Notes: a model not told the origin generated them from the sequence alone. DNA of 64,000 bases from Williamsia soli (GCF_017377795.1 NZ_JAFRDR010000002.1:310001-374000); one strand, 5' to 3'; positions 46,432-56,537 are shown, counted from the stretch's first letter. A program made the numbers and translations.

Positions 46432-47682
46432 TTACCGGGACCCGGTCAACGGGACGCCCAGCAACGCGTCGACCGCCGCGGCGATCTCGCGCGGGGCATC
46501 GGTGTCCGAACCCAACCCGTCTAGCGCCTCACCGGCCCAGGCGTCAATGGCGGCAATGGCTTTGGGAGTGTCGAGATCGTCGGCGAGGTGCTGGCGCAGA
46601 CGCTCGATCGTCGCCGCAGACGCCGGTCCGGAGTTGCGGGCCGCGGCACGGCGCCACCGGTCGAGGCGGCTGACGGCGTCGTCGAGAACGCCATCTGTCC
46701 ATGCCCTGTCCTGCCGGTAGTGCCCTGCGAACAACCCGAGCCGGATCGCCGCCGGGTCGATCTGTGCCGCACGCAGTGTGGAGACGAAGACCAGGTTTCC
46801 TCGCGACTTCGACATCTTCTCGCCGTCGAGTCCGATCATTCCGGTGTGCACGTAGTGCTTTGCGAATCGGCGGTCACCGGTCAACGCCTCGGCGTGTGCT
46901 GCAGAGAACTCGTGGTGCGGGAAGATCAGGTCACTGCCTCCGCCCTGCACGTCGAAACCGGAACCGATCCGATTCAAAGCTATTGCCGCGCATTCGATGT
47001 GCCATCCAGGGCGGCCGGGGCCATGAGGCGAGTCCCAGGACGGTTCCCCGTCACGAGCTGCTCGCCAGACCAGAGCGTCGAGCGGGTCCCGCTTACCCGG
47101 CCGGTCAGGGTCGCCGCCGCGCTCGGCGAAGAATTTATGCATCTCCGGCAAGTCGTACCCCGACTCGTAGCCGAACTGTTCGGTTGCGTCGGTCCGGAAG
47201 TAGATGTCCGGGTGGTCGGCATCGTCGACGATGTAGGCGGCACCGGAGGCCAGCAGTTTGCCGACCACCTCGACGACCTCGTCCACCGATTCGACCGCGC
47301 CGATGTAGTCACGAGGCGGCAACACCCGCAATGCGGCCATGTCCTCACGGAAGAGTTGGATCTCCCGCTGGCCCAGGTCTACCCAATCCATCCCGTCGCG
47401 CTCGGCGCGCTCGAACAACGGGTCGTCGACGTCGGTGATGTTCTGGACGTAATGGACGTCGTGACCAAGGTCACGCCAGATCCGGTTCACGAGATCGAAC
47501 GCGAGATAGGTCGCAGCATGGCCGAGATGCGTTGCGTCGTACGGGGTGATGCCGCACACATACATTGTTGCGGTGGGGCCGGGGACGACGGGACGTACCT
47601 GCCGATCAGAGGTGTCGAAAAGCCTCAATGCCGGGCCCCGACCGGGCACGGGCGGAACGACGGTGTCAGACCACGACTGCAT
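46432..47682 (-). CDS. mshC: Cysteine:GlcN-Ins ligase MshC (mycothiol synthesis)
   Basis: Couples cysteine to 1-D-myo-inosityl-glucosamine with ATP, the third step of mycothiol synthesis. The 416-residue class I aminoacyl-tRNA synthetase-like protein has [19 protein letters not shown] (zinc cysteine and HIGH-like motif), [34 protein letters not shown] and [13 protein letters not shown] 47682 (MQSWSD) matches the known MshC N-terminus and has TAAGGT ending 7 nt upstream; GTG 47691 is the longer option. A CysRS is distinguished by its length and anticodon domain, which are absent here. Confidence 0.94.
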   Translation of the reverse strand: MQSWSDTVVPPVPGRGPALRLFDTSDRQVRPVVPGPTATMYVCGITPYDATHLGHAATYLAFDLVNRIWRDLGHDVHYVQNITDVDDPLFERAERDGMDWVDLGQREIQLFREDMAALRVLPPRDYIGAVESVDEVVEVVGKLLASGAAYIVDDADHPDIYFRTDATEQFGYESGYDLPEMHKFFAERGGDPDRPGKRDPLDALVWRAARDGEPSWDSPHGPGRPGWHIECAAIALNRIGSGFDVQGGGSDLIFPHHEFSAAHAEALTGDRRFAKHYVHTGMIGLDGEKMSKSRGNLVFVSTLRAAQIDPAAIRLGLFAGHYRQDRAWTDGVLDDAVSRLDRWRRAAARNSGPASAATIERLRQHLADDLDTPKAIAAIDAWAGEALDGLGSDTDAPREIAAAVDALLGVPLTGSR

Positions 47683-47689
47683 GAACACC

Positions 47690-47695
47690 ACCTTA
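47690..47695 (-). promoter_or_regulatory. Candidate -10 box (TAAGGT) for mshC
   Basis: TAAGGT on the minus strand is followed by GGTGTTC and ATG 47682. It supports the MQSW start and a leaderless mshC transcript. Confidence 0.45.
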
Positions 47696-47745
47696 AGGCG
47701 ACGCCGGCAGCGACCGCTGTCAGGGCTGCCGGAACGCCCGTCGTA

Positions 47746-48582
47746 TCAGAATGCGGGCCAGGGAATCGGCCGGGACCGGTTCGCGTCGGGCATCACCGGA
47801 TCAGCCACCATCACCATTGCCCGCTCCGTCAGAGCGTCGATCTCGGCGGGCGTGATGAGCTCGGCCAACCGGTCGCGAAGTGGCGACGACGCCTGCTCCA
47901 ACGTGCGGACCAATCCCTCGACATCGTCGACGAGGTGAGCGGGAACCGGTTGGTTCGCCCAGCCCCACAGCACTGTTCGCAACTTGTCCTCGGTATGCAG
48001 GCAGATTCCGTGGTCGACGCCGTAGACCTGGCCATCGAGTCCTTCGAGAACGTGGCCACCTTTACGGTCCGCGTTGTTGATGAGGACGTCCAGGACGGCC
48101 ATCCGCTGCAACCGCGGATCATCCGCGTGGACCAACGCGACGTCCTCACCACGACCGTCTATTGCAGACAGGATCAGCTTCCAACCTTCGGGAATCAGGT
48201 CCGGCGAGCACAGGTCGACCAGATCCAGGCGCGCAGGCAACGTGTCCGCGGGTTCGGGCGTGTCGATCCAACGCTGCACCATGCCGGGTCCGAACTGCCC
48301 GTCTCGCAACAGCGTCACCGGTACGACCGACCATCCGAGTGCGTCGGAGATGAGGAAAGAAGCGACCTCACGGCCGGCCAGGGTGCCGTCCGGGAAGTCC
48401 CACAGCGGTTGCTCACCCCGAACGGGTTTGTACACGCACCGGACGCGGTCGTCCCCGAGGACGGCGTCGCACACCAGGGTGGCGTTGCTCGCCGAACGGA
48501 TCTGCCCGATGAGTTCGAGGTCGCCATCGGCGAGGATCTGCGCCACGTCGAGCGGTTCACGCTCGGGCGCTGCTGCACTCAC
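47746..48582 (-). CDS. SCO1664-family protein with PI3/4-kinase-like fold
   Basis: A 278-residue protein of the SCO1664 (Rv2133c) family. VRCVYKPVRGEQPLWDFPDG has the ATP-binding lysine, REVASFLISDALGWSVVP follows, and MAVLDVLINNADRKGGHVL then YGVDHGICLHTEDKL resemble the catalytic loop (D-N) and metal-binding aspartate of PI3/4-kinase-like enzymes such as HipA/phosphatidylinositol kinases. Kinase activity is inference. GTG 48582 (VSAAAPERE) lies 7 bp after the DUF3090 stop; the longer frame upstream overlaps DUF3090. Confidence 0.82.
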   Translation of the reverse strand: MSAAAPEREPLDVAQILADGDLELIGQIRSASNATLVCDAVLGDDRVRCVYKPVRGEQPLWDFPDGTLAGREVASFLISDALGWSVVPVTLLRDGQFGPGMVQRWIDTPEPADTLPARLDLVDLCSPDLIPEGWKLILSAIDGRGEDVALVHADDPRLQRMAVLDVLINNADRKGGHVLEGLDGQVYGVDHGICLHTEDKLRTVLWGWANQPVPAHLVDDVEGLVRTLEQASSPLRDRLAELITPAEIDALTERAMVMVADPVMPDANRSRPIPWPAF

Positions 48583-48589
48583 GTGATCG

Positions 48590-49252
48590 CTACCTGTCCG
48601 GCCCCGCGGTCGGACCCTCGTCGGTGTCGTCGTCCCCTTCGAGGCTCGGGTCGTCGAAGAGGTCGGGATCGACGAACTCGAGCGATGGCCCGAACTCGGC
48701 GTCGCGCCGGTAGCCGTTGGTGCGGACACAGATGTGGCCGGCCGAATCAAGCGGGTCACCGCACAGAGGGCATGGTTCACGACCCGCTGAGATGACGCTG
48801 GACGATCTCGTCGCGAACTCGCGCGCCGCGCCCGTGCTCAAGAACACCCGGACCGCATCTGGCCCGTCCTCGGTGTCGTCGAGGACGACGCTCTCGTCGA
48901 ACTCACCTTCGGTGATGGCGAGCAGTTCGACCACCACCGCCTCGGACTCCGAATCCCACCCGAGACCCATGGTCCCAACCCGGAACTCGGCGTCCACGGG
49001 CATCACGAGCGGACTGAGATCCTCGACCCGCGCGAGCTCCGCGGGCAGCGGTGTACCGAAACGGCGGTGCACCTCCTCGAGCAGCGCTCCGATTCGATCG
49101 GCGAGTATCTGTACCTGCTGCTTCTCGAGCATCACGCTGATCACGCGGGTCTCGTGGATCGCCTGCAGGTAGAAGGTCCGGTCGCCGGGTTGGCCGACCG
49201 TTCCGGCGATGAAACGGTCCGGACTGCGGAAGACGTGTATCGCTCTGGCCAT
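48590..49252 (-). CDS. DUF3090 protein with zinc-ribbon-like motif
   Basis: A 220-residue protein (Rv2134c family). The start MARAIHVFRSPDRFIAGTVG and RTFYLQAIHETRVISVMLEK are conserved, and the C-terminal part has CPLCGDPLDSAGHICVRTNG, a likely zinc site, followed by an acidic tail. Function is unknown. ATG 49252 has GAGGTG upstream. It is directly followed by the SCO1664-family gene and preceded by the histidine phosphatase, an order kept in mycobacteria. Confidence 0.88.
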   Translation of the reverse strand: MARAIHVFRSPDRFIAGTVGQPGDRTFYLQAIHETRVISVMLEKQQVQILADRIGALLEEVHRRFGTPLPAELARVEDLSPLVMPVDAEFRVGTMGLGWDSESEAVVVELLAITEGEFDESVVLDDTEDGPDAVRVFLSTGAAREFATRSSSVISAGREPCPLCGDPLDSAGHICVRTNGYRRDAEFGPSLEFVDPDLFDDPSLEGDDDTDEGPTAGPDR

Positions 49253-49355
49253 GGCACCTCCGTTCTTCGAAATTGATTATCCCCATTCGGGGCGGGTTCG
49301 CCCACACCATGGACGTTCCGCGACCGGCGCGCCGGAGCCGGGCCTGATTCTTCGT

Positions 49356-50054
49356 TCAGGTACCGGTGGAACCGCCGACAACGGCTTCGTCGGCTTGTTT
49401 GTCTTCGGCTTTGGCCTCGTGCTTCGGCGTCGACCCCAACTTCTGCAAGGTGGACGTGCAGTTCACCGCGTGCACATAGGGCCGCGCGACGCTGTAGCGG
49501 ACGACACTCATCGATGCGGGCTCCACGACGATCCGCTGGAACGAGTCGAGGTGCATCCCCATCGCGTCCGCGAGTACCGCTTTGATGACGTCGCCGTGCG
49601 AGCACGCCACCCACACGCCTGCACCGTCTTCGCCCGAGAACCGGGCATCGAGCTCACGGACCGCCGCCACCGCGCGCGCCTGCACCTGCGCGAGGCCTTC
49701 ACCGCCGGGGAAGATTGCGGCAGACGGTTGCTGTTGCACGACCCGCCACAGCGGTTCGGACAGCAATTCCTTGATCGGGCGACCGGACCACTGTCCGTAG
49801 TCGACCTCGAGGAGCCGCTCGTCGATGATCTCCTCGACACCCAGGTGTTGGACCAGCGGCAGCACCGTCTGCTCGCAGCGTTGTAGCGGCGACCGGACGA
49901 CGGCCGCCAGGGGACCCGCCGCGGCGATCCGCTCGATCAACGCGGTCGCTTGAGAACGACCGTGGTCGTCGAGATCGATCCCTGGGGTCCGGCCGGCCAG
50001 CACACCTGAGGTGTTCGCTGTCGAGCGTCCGTGGCGTAGCAATATGACCGTCAC
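49356..50054 (-). CDS. Histidine phosphatase family protein (Rv2135c-like)
   Basis: A 232-residue phosphoglycerate mutase-like phosphatase. The phosphate-binding motif is ILLRHGRSTAN with catalytic histidine; VRSPLQRCEQT, DERLLEVDYGQWSGRPIKEL and VACSHGDVIKAVLADAMG carry the remaining arginine, glutamate and histidine. Rv2135c has been reported as an acid phosphatase. The substrate here is unknown. GTG 50054 is chosen because TAAGGT ends 7 nt upstream; GTG 50063 (MKYVTV) is in frame too. Confidence 0.88.
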   Translation of the reverse strand: MTVILLRHGRSTANTSGVLAGRTPGIDLDDHGRSQATALIERIAAAGPLAAVVRSPLQRCEQTVLPLVQHLGVEEIIDERLLEVDYGQWSGRPIKELLSEPLWRVVQQQPSAAIFPGGEGLAQVQARAVAAVRELDARFSGEDGAGVWVACSHGDVIKAVLADAMGMHLDSFQRIVVEPASMSVVRYSVARPYVHAVNCTSTLQKLGSTPKHEAKAEDKQADEAVVGGSTGT

Positions 50055-50061
50055 GTATTTC

Positions 50062-50067
50062 ACCTTA
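50062..50067 (-). promoter_or_regulatory. Candidate -10 box (TAAGGT) for the histidine phosphatase
   Basis: TAAGGT is followed by GAAATAC and GTG 50054 on the minus strand. It favours GTG 50054 over GTG 50063, which would lie inside the transcript start region. Confidence 0.4.
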
Positions 50068-50145
50068 TGCGGAAGTGCGCACCCGCTTGCGGTGGCGCAG
50101 GTCAGAAGGGCGGCAGGAGTGCGCGCACGGCGACCCCCGAGGTCG

Positions 50146-50988
50146 TCACGTCGCGCTGATGACTCCGCCGGCGAGCAGGCCCATGACCACGATGCCGAGG
50201 ATCACGCGATATCCCACAAACCAGTACAGGGAGTGGTTCGCGACGAACTTGAGCAGCCAGGCGATGGCTGCGTATCCGACCACGAAGGCGATCACCGTGG
50301 CGACCAGCAGTTGGGGTCCGGGCGCCTCCATGCCGTCACCGCTGGGGTCGAACGCATCGGGCAGGCTGAACAAACCGGACGCGGTCACCGCTGGTATCGC
50401 CAGGAGAAACGAGAACCGGACCGCTGCTTCGCGTTTGAGGCCCATGAACAGACCCGCGCTGGCGGTGGCGCCGGAGCGTGAAACACCGGGGATCAGCGCG
50501 AGACACTGCGCGAACCCCATCACCAGACCGTCCCGTGTGGTCAGCTTCTCGATCGGCCGCTCCTTGCGCCCGAAGTGCTCGGCCGCGGCGATGACGATCG
50601 AGAAGACGATGAGCATCGCCGCAACAAGCCAGAGATTCCGGGCACCGGTACGGATCTGATCTTTGAACAGGAATCCCAGGACGCCGATCGGGATGGTGGC
50701 GATGATCACGTACCAGCCCATCCGATAATCGAGGTCGCGTCTGGACGCGTCGAACAGGCCACGGAACCAGGCCGCAATGATCCGGACGATGTCCTTCGCG
50801 AAAAACACCAGCACTGCTGCTTCGGTTCCGAGCTGCGTGACCGCTGTGAACGATGCCCCGGCGTCGTCCCCGAACCAGATCTCGGAAACGATCCGCAGAT
50901 GCCCGGACGACGACACGGGCAAGAATTCGGTCAGCCCCTGAACGGCCCCCAAGACGATCGACTGGGCCCAACTCATCGTGTCCGTCAC
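50146..50988 (-). CDS. uppP: Undecaprenyl-diphosphatase UppP (BacA)
   Basis: Integral membrane phosphatase recycling undecaprenyl (here decaprenyl) pyrophosphate for cell-wall synthesis; also confers bacitracin tolerance. The 280-residue protein has the two active-site motifs, [14 protein letters not shown] (about 18-31) and [16 protein letters not shown] (about 165-180), and about seven hydrophobic segments. GTG 50988 has TAGGCT ending 7 nt upstream; ATG 50976 is a shorter option. It is divergent from lppL. Confidence 0.96.
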   Translation of the reverse strand: MTDTMSWAQSIVLGAVQGLTEFLPVSSSGHLRIVSEIWFGDDAGASFTAVTQLGTEAAVLVFFAKDIVRIIAAWFRGLFDASRRDLDYRMGWYVIIATIPIGVLGFLFKDQIRTGARNLWLVAAMLIVFSIVIAAAEHFGRKERPIEKLTTRDGLVMGFAQCLALIPGVSRSGATASAGLFMGLKREAAVRFSFLLAIPAVTASGLFSLPDAFDPSGDGMEAPGPQLLVATVIAFVVGYAAIAWLLKFVANHSLYWFVGYRVILGIVVMGLLAGGVISAT

Positions 50989-50995
50989 CGCGCAG

Positions 50996-51001
50996 AGCCT
51001 A
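50996..51001 (-). promoter_or_regulatory. Candidate -10 box (TAGGCT) for uppP
   Basis: TAGGCT on the minus strand is followed by CTGCGCG and GTG 50988, with no SD. A leaderless uppP transcript is likely. Confidence 0.45.
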
Positions 51002-51077
51002 CTGGAATCCGCCGTCCACTCCCCCTCCGACGTATCTGACGAGCCGGATTTCGGCGCAGCGCGCGGGAACCAGCAAG

Positions 51078-52103
51078 ATGGGTCTCATGAATGTGCGTGC
51101 AAGAGCTGGCGTGGTGACGGTGGCGGCAGCTGCGGTGGTGGCTGTGCTGGCGGGATGTTCTGATTCCGGGGACACTCCCGACGTCCCGACGATCGCGCCG
51201 CAGACGCCGATCGCGGCACCGGTCGTCGAGGCCGGCGCACCTGCCGGCCAGGTCGTCCCCATGCCGGACGCCGGCGGCGCGCTGGCGTACTGCTCGAGTA
51301 CCGAACAAGTGGCCGTCCTGTCGGCGGACGGCAGGTCGGTGCAGTTCCGCCCGACAGCGGCGCTCTCGACTCCGACGCGCACAGTCGGGTTGAGCGACAA
51401 AGCATCCGGGTTCGGAACCTTCGCGAACGGCGTGCTGCAAGTCCTCATTCCCCATGCCCTGCTCAGGGTGAACTCGGCCACCGGCGACGTGGTCAGAACC
51501 GATCTGCCGGGAACACCGTTGTCGGCGGTGCTGACCTCCCAGGGTCAGACGTTGGTGGGCAACGACCTCGGCCAGATCGCCGTCGTGGGCGCAGATGGGG
51601 GCATTGAGAAAACCATCTCCGGTCTCGTTCGCGTCGATGCCCTCGCCGAGCACAACGGCCAGGTCGTCGCGCTCGACCGGGCGCAGTCGTCGGTGACGCA
51701 GGTCGACATCGGCGGCGACGATCTGGGTGTGGCGCTGCGATCCGGCGACGGTGCGACAAACCTCACAGTCGACCATTTCGGGCGTTTCCTGACCACGGAC
51801 ACCAAGGGGGGCGAGTTTCTCGCATTCAGCGGCGACCCGCTCGTCAACAAGTTCCGCTATCCGGTGGCGTTCGGCCCCTACGCCGTAGGCTATGACGACA
51901 CACACAACCTGGCGTGGGTCGCGACCACCGGCGACAACAAGGTGACAGCGTACGAACTGGCCTCCGGCACCCCGGTCCAGACGCGACAGTTCACGACGGT
52001 CGGTCAAGCCGACTCCATGGTGGTGGATCCAGACAGCGGGACGGTTTACCTGCTCTCGGCCCGGGGTGAGGGCCTGCAGGTCATCGACCCCGACCAGCAG
52101 TGA
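51078..52103 (+). CDS. lppL: Lipoprotein LppL-like, beta-propeller
   Basis: A 341-residue secreted lipoprotein. The signal peptide ([16 protein letters not shown]) ends in a lipobox with LAGC, so the mature protein begins with the lipidated cysteine. The rest has repeated short beta blocks ([60 protein letters not shown]), which suggest a beta-propeller. From memory it matches Rv2138 lppL, beside uppP and pyrD. ATG 51078 is used; ATG 51087 is equally possible. It is known only as an envelope lipoprotein. Confidence 0.85.
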   Translation: MGLMNVRARAGVVTVAAAAVVAVLAGCSDSGDTPDVPTIAPQTPIAAPVVEAGAPAGQVVPMPDAGGALAYCSSTEQVAVLSADGRSVQFRPTAALSTPTRTVGLSDKASGFGTFANGVLQVLIPHALLRVNSATGDVVRTDLPGTPLSAVLTSQGQTLVGNDLGQIAVVGADGGIEKTISGLVRVDALAEHNGQVVALDRAQSSVTQVDIGGDDLGVALRSGDGATNLTVDHFGRFLTTDTKGGEFLAFSGDPLVNKFRYPVAFGPYAVGYDDTHNLAWVATTGDNKVTAYELASGTPVQTRQFTTVGQADSMVVDPDSGTVYLLSARGEGLQVIDPDQQ

Positions 52104-52177
52104 GGCGGCATTCGCGGCAGTGAAGGGTGGTCATGGTGGCAGGTAAGCGAACCCGAGGTTTTCCAAGGGAATGGGAC

Positions 52178-52393
52178 ATGTCAGCGGATGACTACGAGTA
52201 CATCCCGCTGCGTCTCCCCCCGGACGTCACGCGCGTCTCGGCATCGATGCGGCTGTCGATCCAGGCGGAATTCGGTGGCTGGGAACTGTCCCGCGTACGC
52301 CTGTACGCCGATGGCAGCCGAAAAGTACTGCTCCGCAGACGACGTCCGCGGCTGGCGTCGACCGATCAGCCGAACACCGAGATGAGCGCATGA
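52178..52393 (+). CDS. DUF5703 family small protein
   Basis: A 71-residue basic protein. The pattern [41 protein letters not shown] is the DUF5703 signature; function unknown. ATG 52178 is preceded by AAGGGA with 7 nt spacing; the longer frame from 52127 lacks support. The stop overlaps pyrD as ATGA, so translation is coupled. Confidence 0.85.
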   Translation: MSADDYEYIPLRLPPDVTRVSASMRLSIQAEFGGWELSRVRLYADGSRKVLLRRRRPRLASTDQPNTEMSA

Positions 52394-53496
52394 TGGATCC
52401 GCTGTACCGGCGGCTCTACGGCGCGCTGCTCGCACTGATGTTCCGAATTCCACCCGAACGGATCCACCGGGCGATGGCGCGGTTGATCAGCTGGGTGGGC
52501 CGGGTCAACCTGCTGCGCGCACTCGTGGCTCGTGTGCTCGTCGTCGACGATCCGGTGCTGCGTACCCGCGTCTTCGGTATCGACTTCCCCGCCCCGCTCG
52601 GGCTCGCCGCCGGGTTCGACAAGAATGCCGAGGCCGTCGACGCGTGGGGCGCCCTTGGCTTCGGTTTCGCCGAGGTGGGCACGGTCACCGGCGAGCCACA
52701 GCCAGGAAATCCGGCGCCGCGTCTGTTCCGGCTGCCGCAGGACAGGGCACTCGTCAACCGGATGGGTTTCAACAACCACGGCGCCGGTGCCGCGGCCAAT
52801 CTGCTCAAGCAGCGGAAAGCGACCACCACGATGGTGCCGATCGGCGCCAACATCGGAAAGACGAAGGCTGTTCCGGCGAGCGACGCGGTCGCCGACTACC
52901 TCATCAGTGCGCGTCTGCTCGCGCCACTCGCCGAGTTTCTCGTGGTGAACGTCAGCTCACCGAACACCCCCGGACTTCGCGACCTGCAGGCGGTCGAATC
53001 GTTAAGACCGTTGCTCGGAGCGGTTCTGGGCGCGGTCGACATCCCCGTACTGGTCAAGATCGCACCGGACCTGGTCGACGAGGACATCGACGAAATCGCC
53101 GACCTCGCACTCGAGTTGGGCCTCGCCGGCATCGTCTGCACGAATACGACGATCAGTCGCGACGGACTCGTATCAGCGCCCTCGGACGTCGAACGTTATG
53201 GCGCAGGCGGGTTGTCCGGTGCACCCCTTGCGGATCGCTCACTCGAGGTGCTGCGTCGCTTGTACGCACGAGTCGGTACCCGTATGGCATTGATCAGCGT
53301 CGGTGGGATCGAAACGCCCGAGCAGGCGTGGGAGCGCATCTGCGCAGGCGCTTCCCTGATCCAGGGCTATACCGGATTCATCTACGGAGGTCCGTTGTGG
53401 ACCAAGCAGATACACCGAGGACTCGCGCAGCGGGTACGAGACGCCGGTTACGGTTCGATCTCCGACGCCGTGGGTAGCGCAGCAGCGAAACGGTAG
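52390..53496 (+). CDS. pyrD: Dihydroorotate dehydrogenase (quinone), class 2, PyrD
   Basis: Membrane-associated flavoenzyme oxidising dihydroorotate to orotate, with electrons passed to menaquinone. The 368-residue protein has the N-terminal amphipathic membrane helices ([20 protein letters not shown]), [37 protein letters not shown], the catalytic serine in [14 protein letters not shown] and the FMN-phosphate site [17 protein letters not shown] 52390 overlaps the DUF5703 stop. Confidence 0.97.
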   Translation: MMDPLYRRLYGALLALMFRIPPERIHRAMARLISWVGRVNLLRALVARVLVVDDPVLRTRVFGIDFPAPLGLAAGFDKNAEAVDAWGALGFGFAEVGTVTGEPQPGNPAPRLFRLPQDRALVNRMGFNNHGAGAAANLLKQRKATTTMVPIGANIGKTKAVPASDAVADYLISARLLAPLAEFLVVNVSSPNTPGLRDLQAVESLRPLLGAVLGAVDIPVLVKIAPDLVDEDIDEIADLALELGLAGIVCTNTTISRDGLVSAPSDVERYGAGGLSGAPLADRSLEVLRRLYARVGTRMALISVGGIETPEQAWERICAGASLIQGYTGFIYGGPLWTKQIHRGLAQRVRDAGYGSISDAVGSAAAKR

Positions 53497-53500
53497 GCTC

Positions 53501-53570
53501 ACAAACCCAGCCCGTCCAGGCGCAACCAGGTGCTGCAACACCTGGTTCTGCCTGAACGAGCTGGGTGTGT
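53501..53570. terminator. Long hairpin between pyrD and the PEBP gene
   Basis: 53501-53532 pairs with 53539-53570 (27 of 32 positions match, several others G-U) around the 6-nt loop CTGCAA; the inner 9 bp are perfect (AACCAGGTG/CACCTGGTT). It sits between two convergent genes 5 nt after the pyrD stop and 13 nt before the PEBP stop, fitting a two-way terminator. Confidence 0.75.
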
Positions 53571-53583
53571 GGTTCAGTCCGAA

Positions 53584-54126
53584 CTAGTCGCCGTCGGGAC
53601 GCTCATAGGTGTTGGTGATGATGGCCCGCGCGATTGCGTGCGAGAACAGGTTGAACCCCAGGTACGCCGGTGTCGCGCCGTCGGGCAGACCGAGACTTTC
53701 GACGTCCACCGCGTGCACGACCGTGTAGTAGTAGTGCACGCCGTGACCGGGCGGGGGCGCAGCTCCGATGAACCGCGGCAGAGACGCGTCATTGTTGAGC
53801 GCCACCGCGCCAGAGGGCAGCGCGCCCTCGGACCCGTCACCGACACCTGCAGCGAGGGAGGTCACCGAGACCGGGATGTCTGCGACGGCCCAGTGCCAGA
53901 AACCCGAGGCGGTCGGCGCTTCGGGGTCATAGACCGTCACCGCGAAACTCTTGGTCTCCTCGGGGAATCCGGACCAGCTCAACTGAGGCGACACGTCTTC
54001 GCCGCCTGCGCCCATGATTCCCGACACCTGGGGGGTGGTGAGCGAGGAATTGTCGGTGAGGCTCTCGGAGGTGAGGGTGAACGTGGGCAGAGAAGGTAGT
54101 GCGTCGTACGGGTTATACCTCGACAT
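53584..54126 (-). CDS. YbhB/YbcL-type phosphatidylethanolamine-binding protein (PEBP)
   Basis: A 180-residue PEBP/RKIP-like protein. [40 protein letters not shown] and [20 protein letters not shown] are the ligand-pocket signatures. The natural ligand is unknown; from memory the M. tuberculosis orthologue is Rv2140c. ATG 54126 ([14 protein letters not shown]) is chosen by homology, with AAAGG about 12 nt upstream; ATG 54138 is in frame. It follows the M20 peptidase gene on the same strand by 67 bp. Confidence 0.9.
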   Translation of the reverse strand: MSRYNPYDALPSLPTFTLTSESLTDNSSLTTPQVSGIMGAGGEDVSPQLSWSGFPEETKSFAVTVYDPEAPTASGFWHWAVADIPVSVTSLAAGVGDGSEGALPSGAVALNNDASLPRFIGAAPPPGHGVHYYYTVVHAVDVESLGLPDGATPAYLGFNLFSHAIARAIITNTYERPDGD

Positions 54127-54193
54127 CGTTGTTCGCATCCTTTCCGTAGGTGACCACTTCATGATGCGTGAGTGGCCGCGCTGGTGCACCGGT

Positions 54194-55531
54194 TCAGCTG
54201 TGTAGCAGAAAATGTTCGAGAACTTCTGTCCCGAACAACAACGATTCGACCGGTACCCGTTCGTCGACGCCATGAAACAGTGCGGCGAAGTCGAGGTCGG
54301 TCGGCAACTTCAAGGGAGCAAACCCGAAGCACCGAATACCAAGTCGGGCAAAGGCTTTGGCGTCGGTTCCACCCGACAACATATAAGGCACGGTCCGGCC
54401 CTGCGGATCGTGGGCCAGAATCGCGTTGTTCATCGCATCGACGAGGTCACCGTCGAACGTCGTCTCGTACGAGTCCAGCTTTGTCACCCATTCCCGGGTG
54501 ACCGCCGGTCCGATGAGTTCATCGACCTCGGCTTCGAACGCCGCTTGCCGGCCCGGCAGCACCCGGCAGTCGACGACAGCCGTGGCGGTCTGCGGGATGA
54601 CGTTGGCCTTGTAACCGGCCTGCAGCATCGTCGGGTTGGCAGTATCGCGCAACGTTGCCCCGATGATCCTCGCGATGCTGCCGATCTTGAACAGCACGGT
54701 CTCCAGATCCGGGGTGTCGGGATCGAGTTCCAGACCGGTCTCCTCGGACACCGCCGCAAGGAACTGGGACACCGATTCGGTCATCACGAGCGGGAAGCGG
54801 TGCTTACCGAGTTTCGCCACCGCTTCGGACAGGATCGTGACGGCGTTGTCCTCGTGCAGGAAGGAACCGTGGCCCGCGGTGGCCGTTGCGGTCAGCTTCA
54901 TCCACGCGATGCCCTTTTCGGCTGTCTCGACGAGATAGAGCCGCTTCTGGGTGCCGTCGGGGCGGTCGACCGTCAGTGAGAACCCGCCCACCTCTCCGAC
55001 GGCCTCGGTGACACCTTCGAAGAGATCGGGGCGGTTGGCGACCAGCCAGTGCGACCCCCACTTGCCACCCGCCTCTTCGTCCGCCAGGAACGCGAACACG
55101 ATGTCGCGAGGCGGAACAGTGCCCTGTTGCTTGAACTGACGAGCAAGCGCGAGCGCCATCCCGACCATGTCTTTCATGTCGATGGCGCCACGGCCCCAGA
55201 TGTAGCCGTCTTTCACCGAGCCCGAGAACGGGTGCACGCTCCAGTCGGCGGGCTCCGCCGGGACCACGTCGAGGTGGGTGTGGAGCAACAGTTTGCCGCG
55301 ACCGCGATCGGCTCCGGGCAGCGTCGCGAACACGTTGCCGCGCCCGGGCTGACCCGACTCCAGATACTCGGTCTCGAAACCGACCTCCTCGAGTTGTTGC
55401 TGCACCCAGCGGGCGCACTCGGCCTCGCCTTTGGTGGTCGCGAGTTCGCCCGTATTGCTGGTGTCGAATTGAATCAGCCTGCTGACCAACTCGACGACTT
55501 CGTCGGTGGCACGCTTTGCTTTGTCGTTCAC
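54194..55531 (-). CDS. M20-family metallopeptidase (Rv2141c-like)
   Basis: A 445-residue zinc hydrolase of the ArgE/DapE/CPG2 family. Metal ligands are in [17 protein letters not shown] (H, D), [14 protein letters not shown] (D) and [14 protein letters not shown] (catalytic and metal glutamates), with [11 protein letters not shown] near the end. The dimerisation domain is about residues 200-330. Substrate is unknown; a dipeptide or acyl-amino acid is likely, and DapE activity cannot be assumed. GTG 55531 has AGGA 8 nt upstream; GTG 55537 is also possible. Confidence 0.88.
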   Translation of the reverse strand: MNDKAKRATDEVVELVSRLIQFDTSNTGELATTKGEAECARWVQQQLEEVGFETEYLESGQPGRGNVFATLPGADRGRGKLLLHTHLDVVPAEPADWSVHPFSGSVKDGYIWGRGAIDMKDMVGMALALARQFKQQGTVPPRDIVFAFLADEEAGGKWGSHWLVANRPDLFEGVTEAVGEVGGFSLTVDRPDGTQKRLYLVETAEKGIAWMKLTATATAGHGSFLHEDNAVTILSEAVAKLGKHRFPLVMTESVSQFLAAVSEETGLELDPDTPDLETVLFKIGSIARIIGATLRDTANPTMLQAGYKANVIPQTATAVVDCRVLPGRQAAFEAEVDELIGPAVTREWVTKLDSYETTFDGDLVDAMNNAILAHDPQGRTVPYMLSGGTDAKAFARLGIRCFGFAPLKLPTDLDFAALFHGVDERVPVESLLFGTEVLEHFLLHS

Positions 55532-55596
55532 CTGCACATTCCTATCACCACAGCAGGTCACGCGGCGCGCGTGCTGTGCGCAGCATTCGCGTCCGG

Positions 55597-56421
55597 TCAG
55601 GTCAGGTGGTCGAAATCACCCCGCACCCAACCCATGTGGCGATCGGCCGAGCGCCTTAAAATCCCCCGCGCATCGCTGTCGATGAAGTCGGCGAAGTTGC
55701 CGTAGATCCGGTCGAAATCGAACCTCTCGAGATGGGTCGTGACCCGTTCCACGACTGCCGCCGACAGCGGTATCCGATTGGGATAGCTGCGCATGAAACT
55801 GATGCTGGACCGATCCGGGTTGGGCAGGACGGTGTCGCCGGTGAGCAGCACGCCCCGTCCGCCCGCGCCCGCCCTCCAGTGCGCGACCGCACTTCCGGGG
55901 AAATGTCCGCCGGGCTGCGTCAGCGTCAACCCCGGTAGCACCTCCAGGTCGCCGTTCCACGACTCGATGACAGGGTCGTGGCGGGCCACCCATTCCAGGT
56001 CCGGCTCGGCAACCAGCACGGGTACCCCACCCAGCGCGTGACTCCATTCCACCTGCACCCCGAACATATGCGGATGACTGGCGACGATGGCCACCACGGC
56101 GCCGCACGACTGCACCGTCTCGACCCCCGGATCGTCGATGAACCCAGGCGGGTCCCACAGCACGTTCCCGGCGGGAGTGCACACCAACTTGCTCCGTTGG
56201 CCGATCCCGACACCCGGGACCGTGTGGATGTCGAGAAGCCCCGGTTCGAGTTCCTCGACGGCGATCCGCTGCCCCTCCGCGCCCAGCTGCGCCACCGACA
56301 CCCACAGCTGTCCGCCCGGCGGCATGTACTGACGTTCGTCCTCGCAGATCCGGCACCGCGCCGGCAGATCCTCACCGTGCTCCACCGCGCACGTGCGGCA
56401 GATCATCGTCGATCGGTCCAT
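55597..56421 (-). CDS. MBL-fold hydrolase with N-terminal zinc ribbon
   Basis: A 274-residue metallo-beta-lactamase-fold protein. Residues 8-26 have two CxxC pairs (C8, C11, C23, C26), a zinc-ribbon-like start. The core has AIVASHPHMFGVQVEWSHAL, a variant of the HxHxDH motif lacking the usual HADH order, then QPGGHFPGSAVAHW and VLLTGDTVLP, and an extended C-terminal part. The metal site is therefore altered and activity is uncertain. ATG 56421 is the only good start. It is 65 bp upstream of the M20 peptidase gene. Confidence 0.8.
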   Translation of the reverse strand: MDRSTMICRTCAVEHGEDLPARCRICEDERQYMPPGGQLWVSVAQLGAEGQRIAVEELEPGLLDIHTVPGVGIGQRSKLVCTPAGNVLWDPPGFIDDPGVETVQSCGAVVAIVASHPHMFGVQVEWSHALGGVPVLVAEPDLEWVARHDPVIESWNGDLEVLPGLTLTQPGGHFPGSAVAHWRAGAGGRGVLLTGDTVLPNPDRSSISFMRSYPNRIPLSAAVVERVTTHLERFDFDRIYGNFADFIDSDARGILRRSADRHMGWVRGDFDHLT

Positions 56422-56469
56422 GAATCATTGGTAGCAAAACGGCGTTGATATCGGGGCTGTGCTGGCGAT

Positions 56470-56499
56470 TTGGGTTGAAGGCGGCCAGTCGGCTAATGT
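56470..56499 (+). promoter_or_regulatory. Candidate promoter for tRNA-Leu
   Basis: TTGGGT (56470-56475), an 18-nt spacer and TAATGT (56494-56499) lie 38 nt before the tRNA. The boxes match the actinobacterial housekeeping pattern moderately. Confidence 0.35.
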
Positions 56500-56537
56500 T
56501 ATCCGGCGCTGGCAGGTACGCCCTGACAGCGTCTCGG

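Noticed and set aside
45800-46720. Open frame of 306 codons running through the 21-bp repeats
   Set aside because: It overlaps nirD and mshC in other frames, has no start signal and matches no family; its heptads follow from the 21-bp period.
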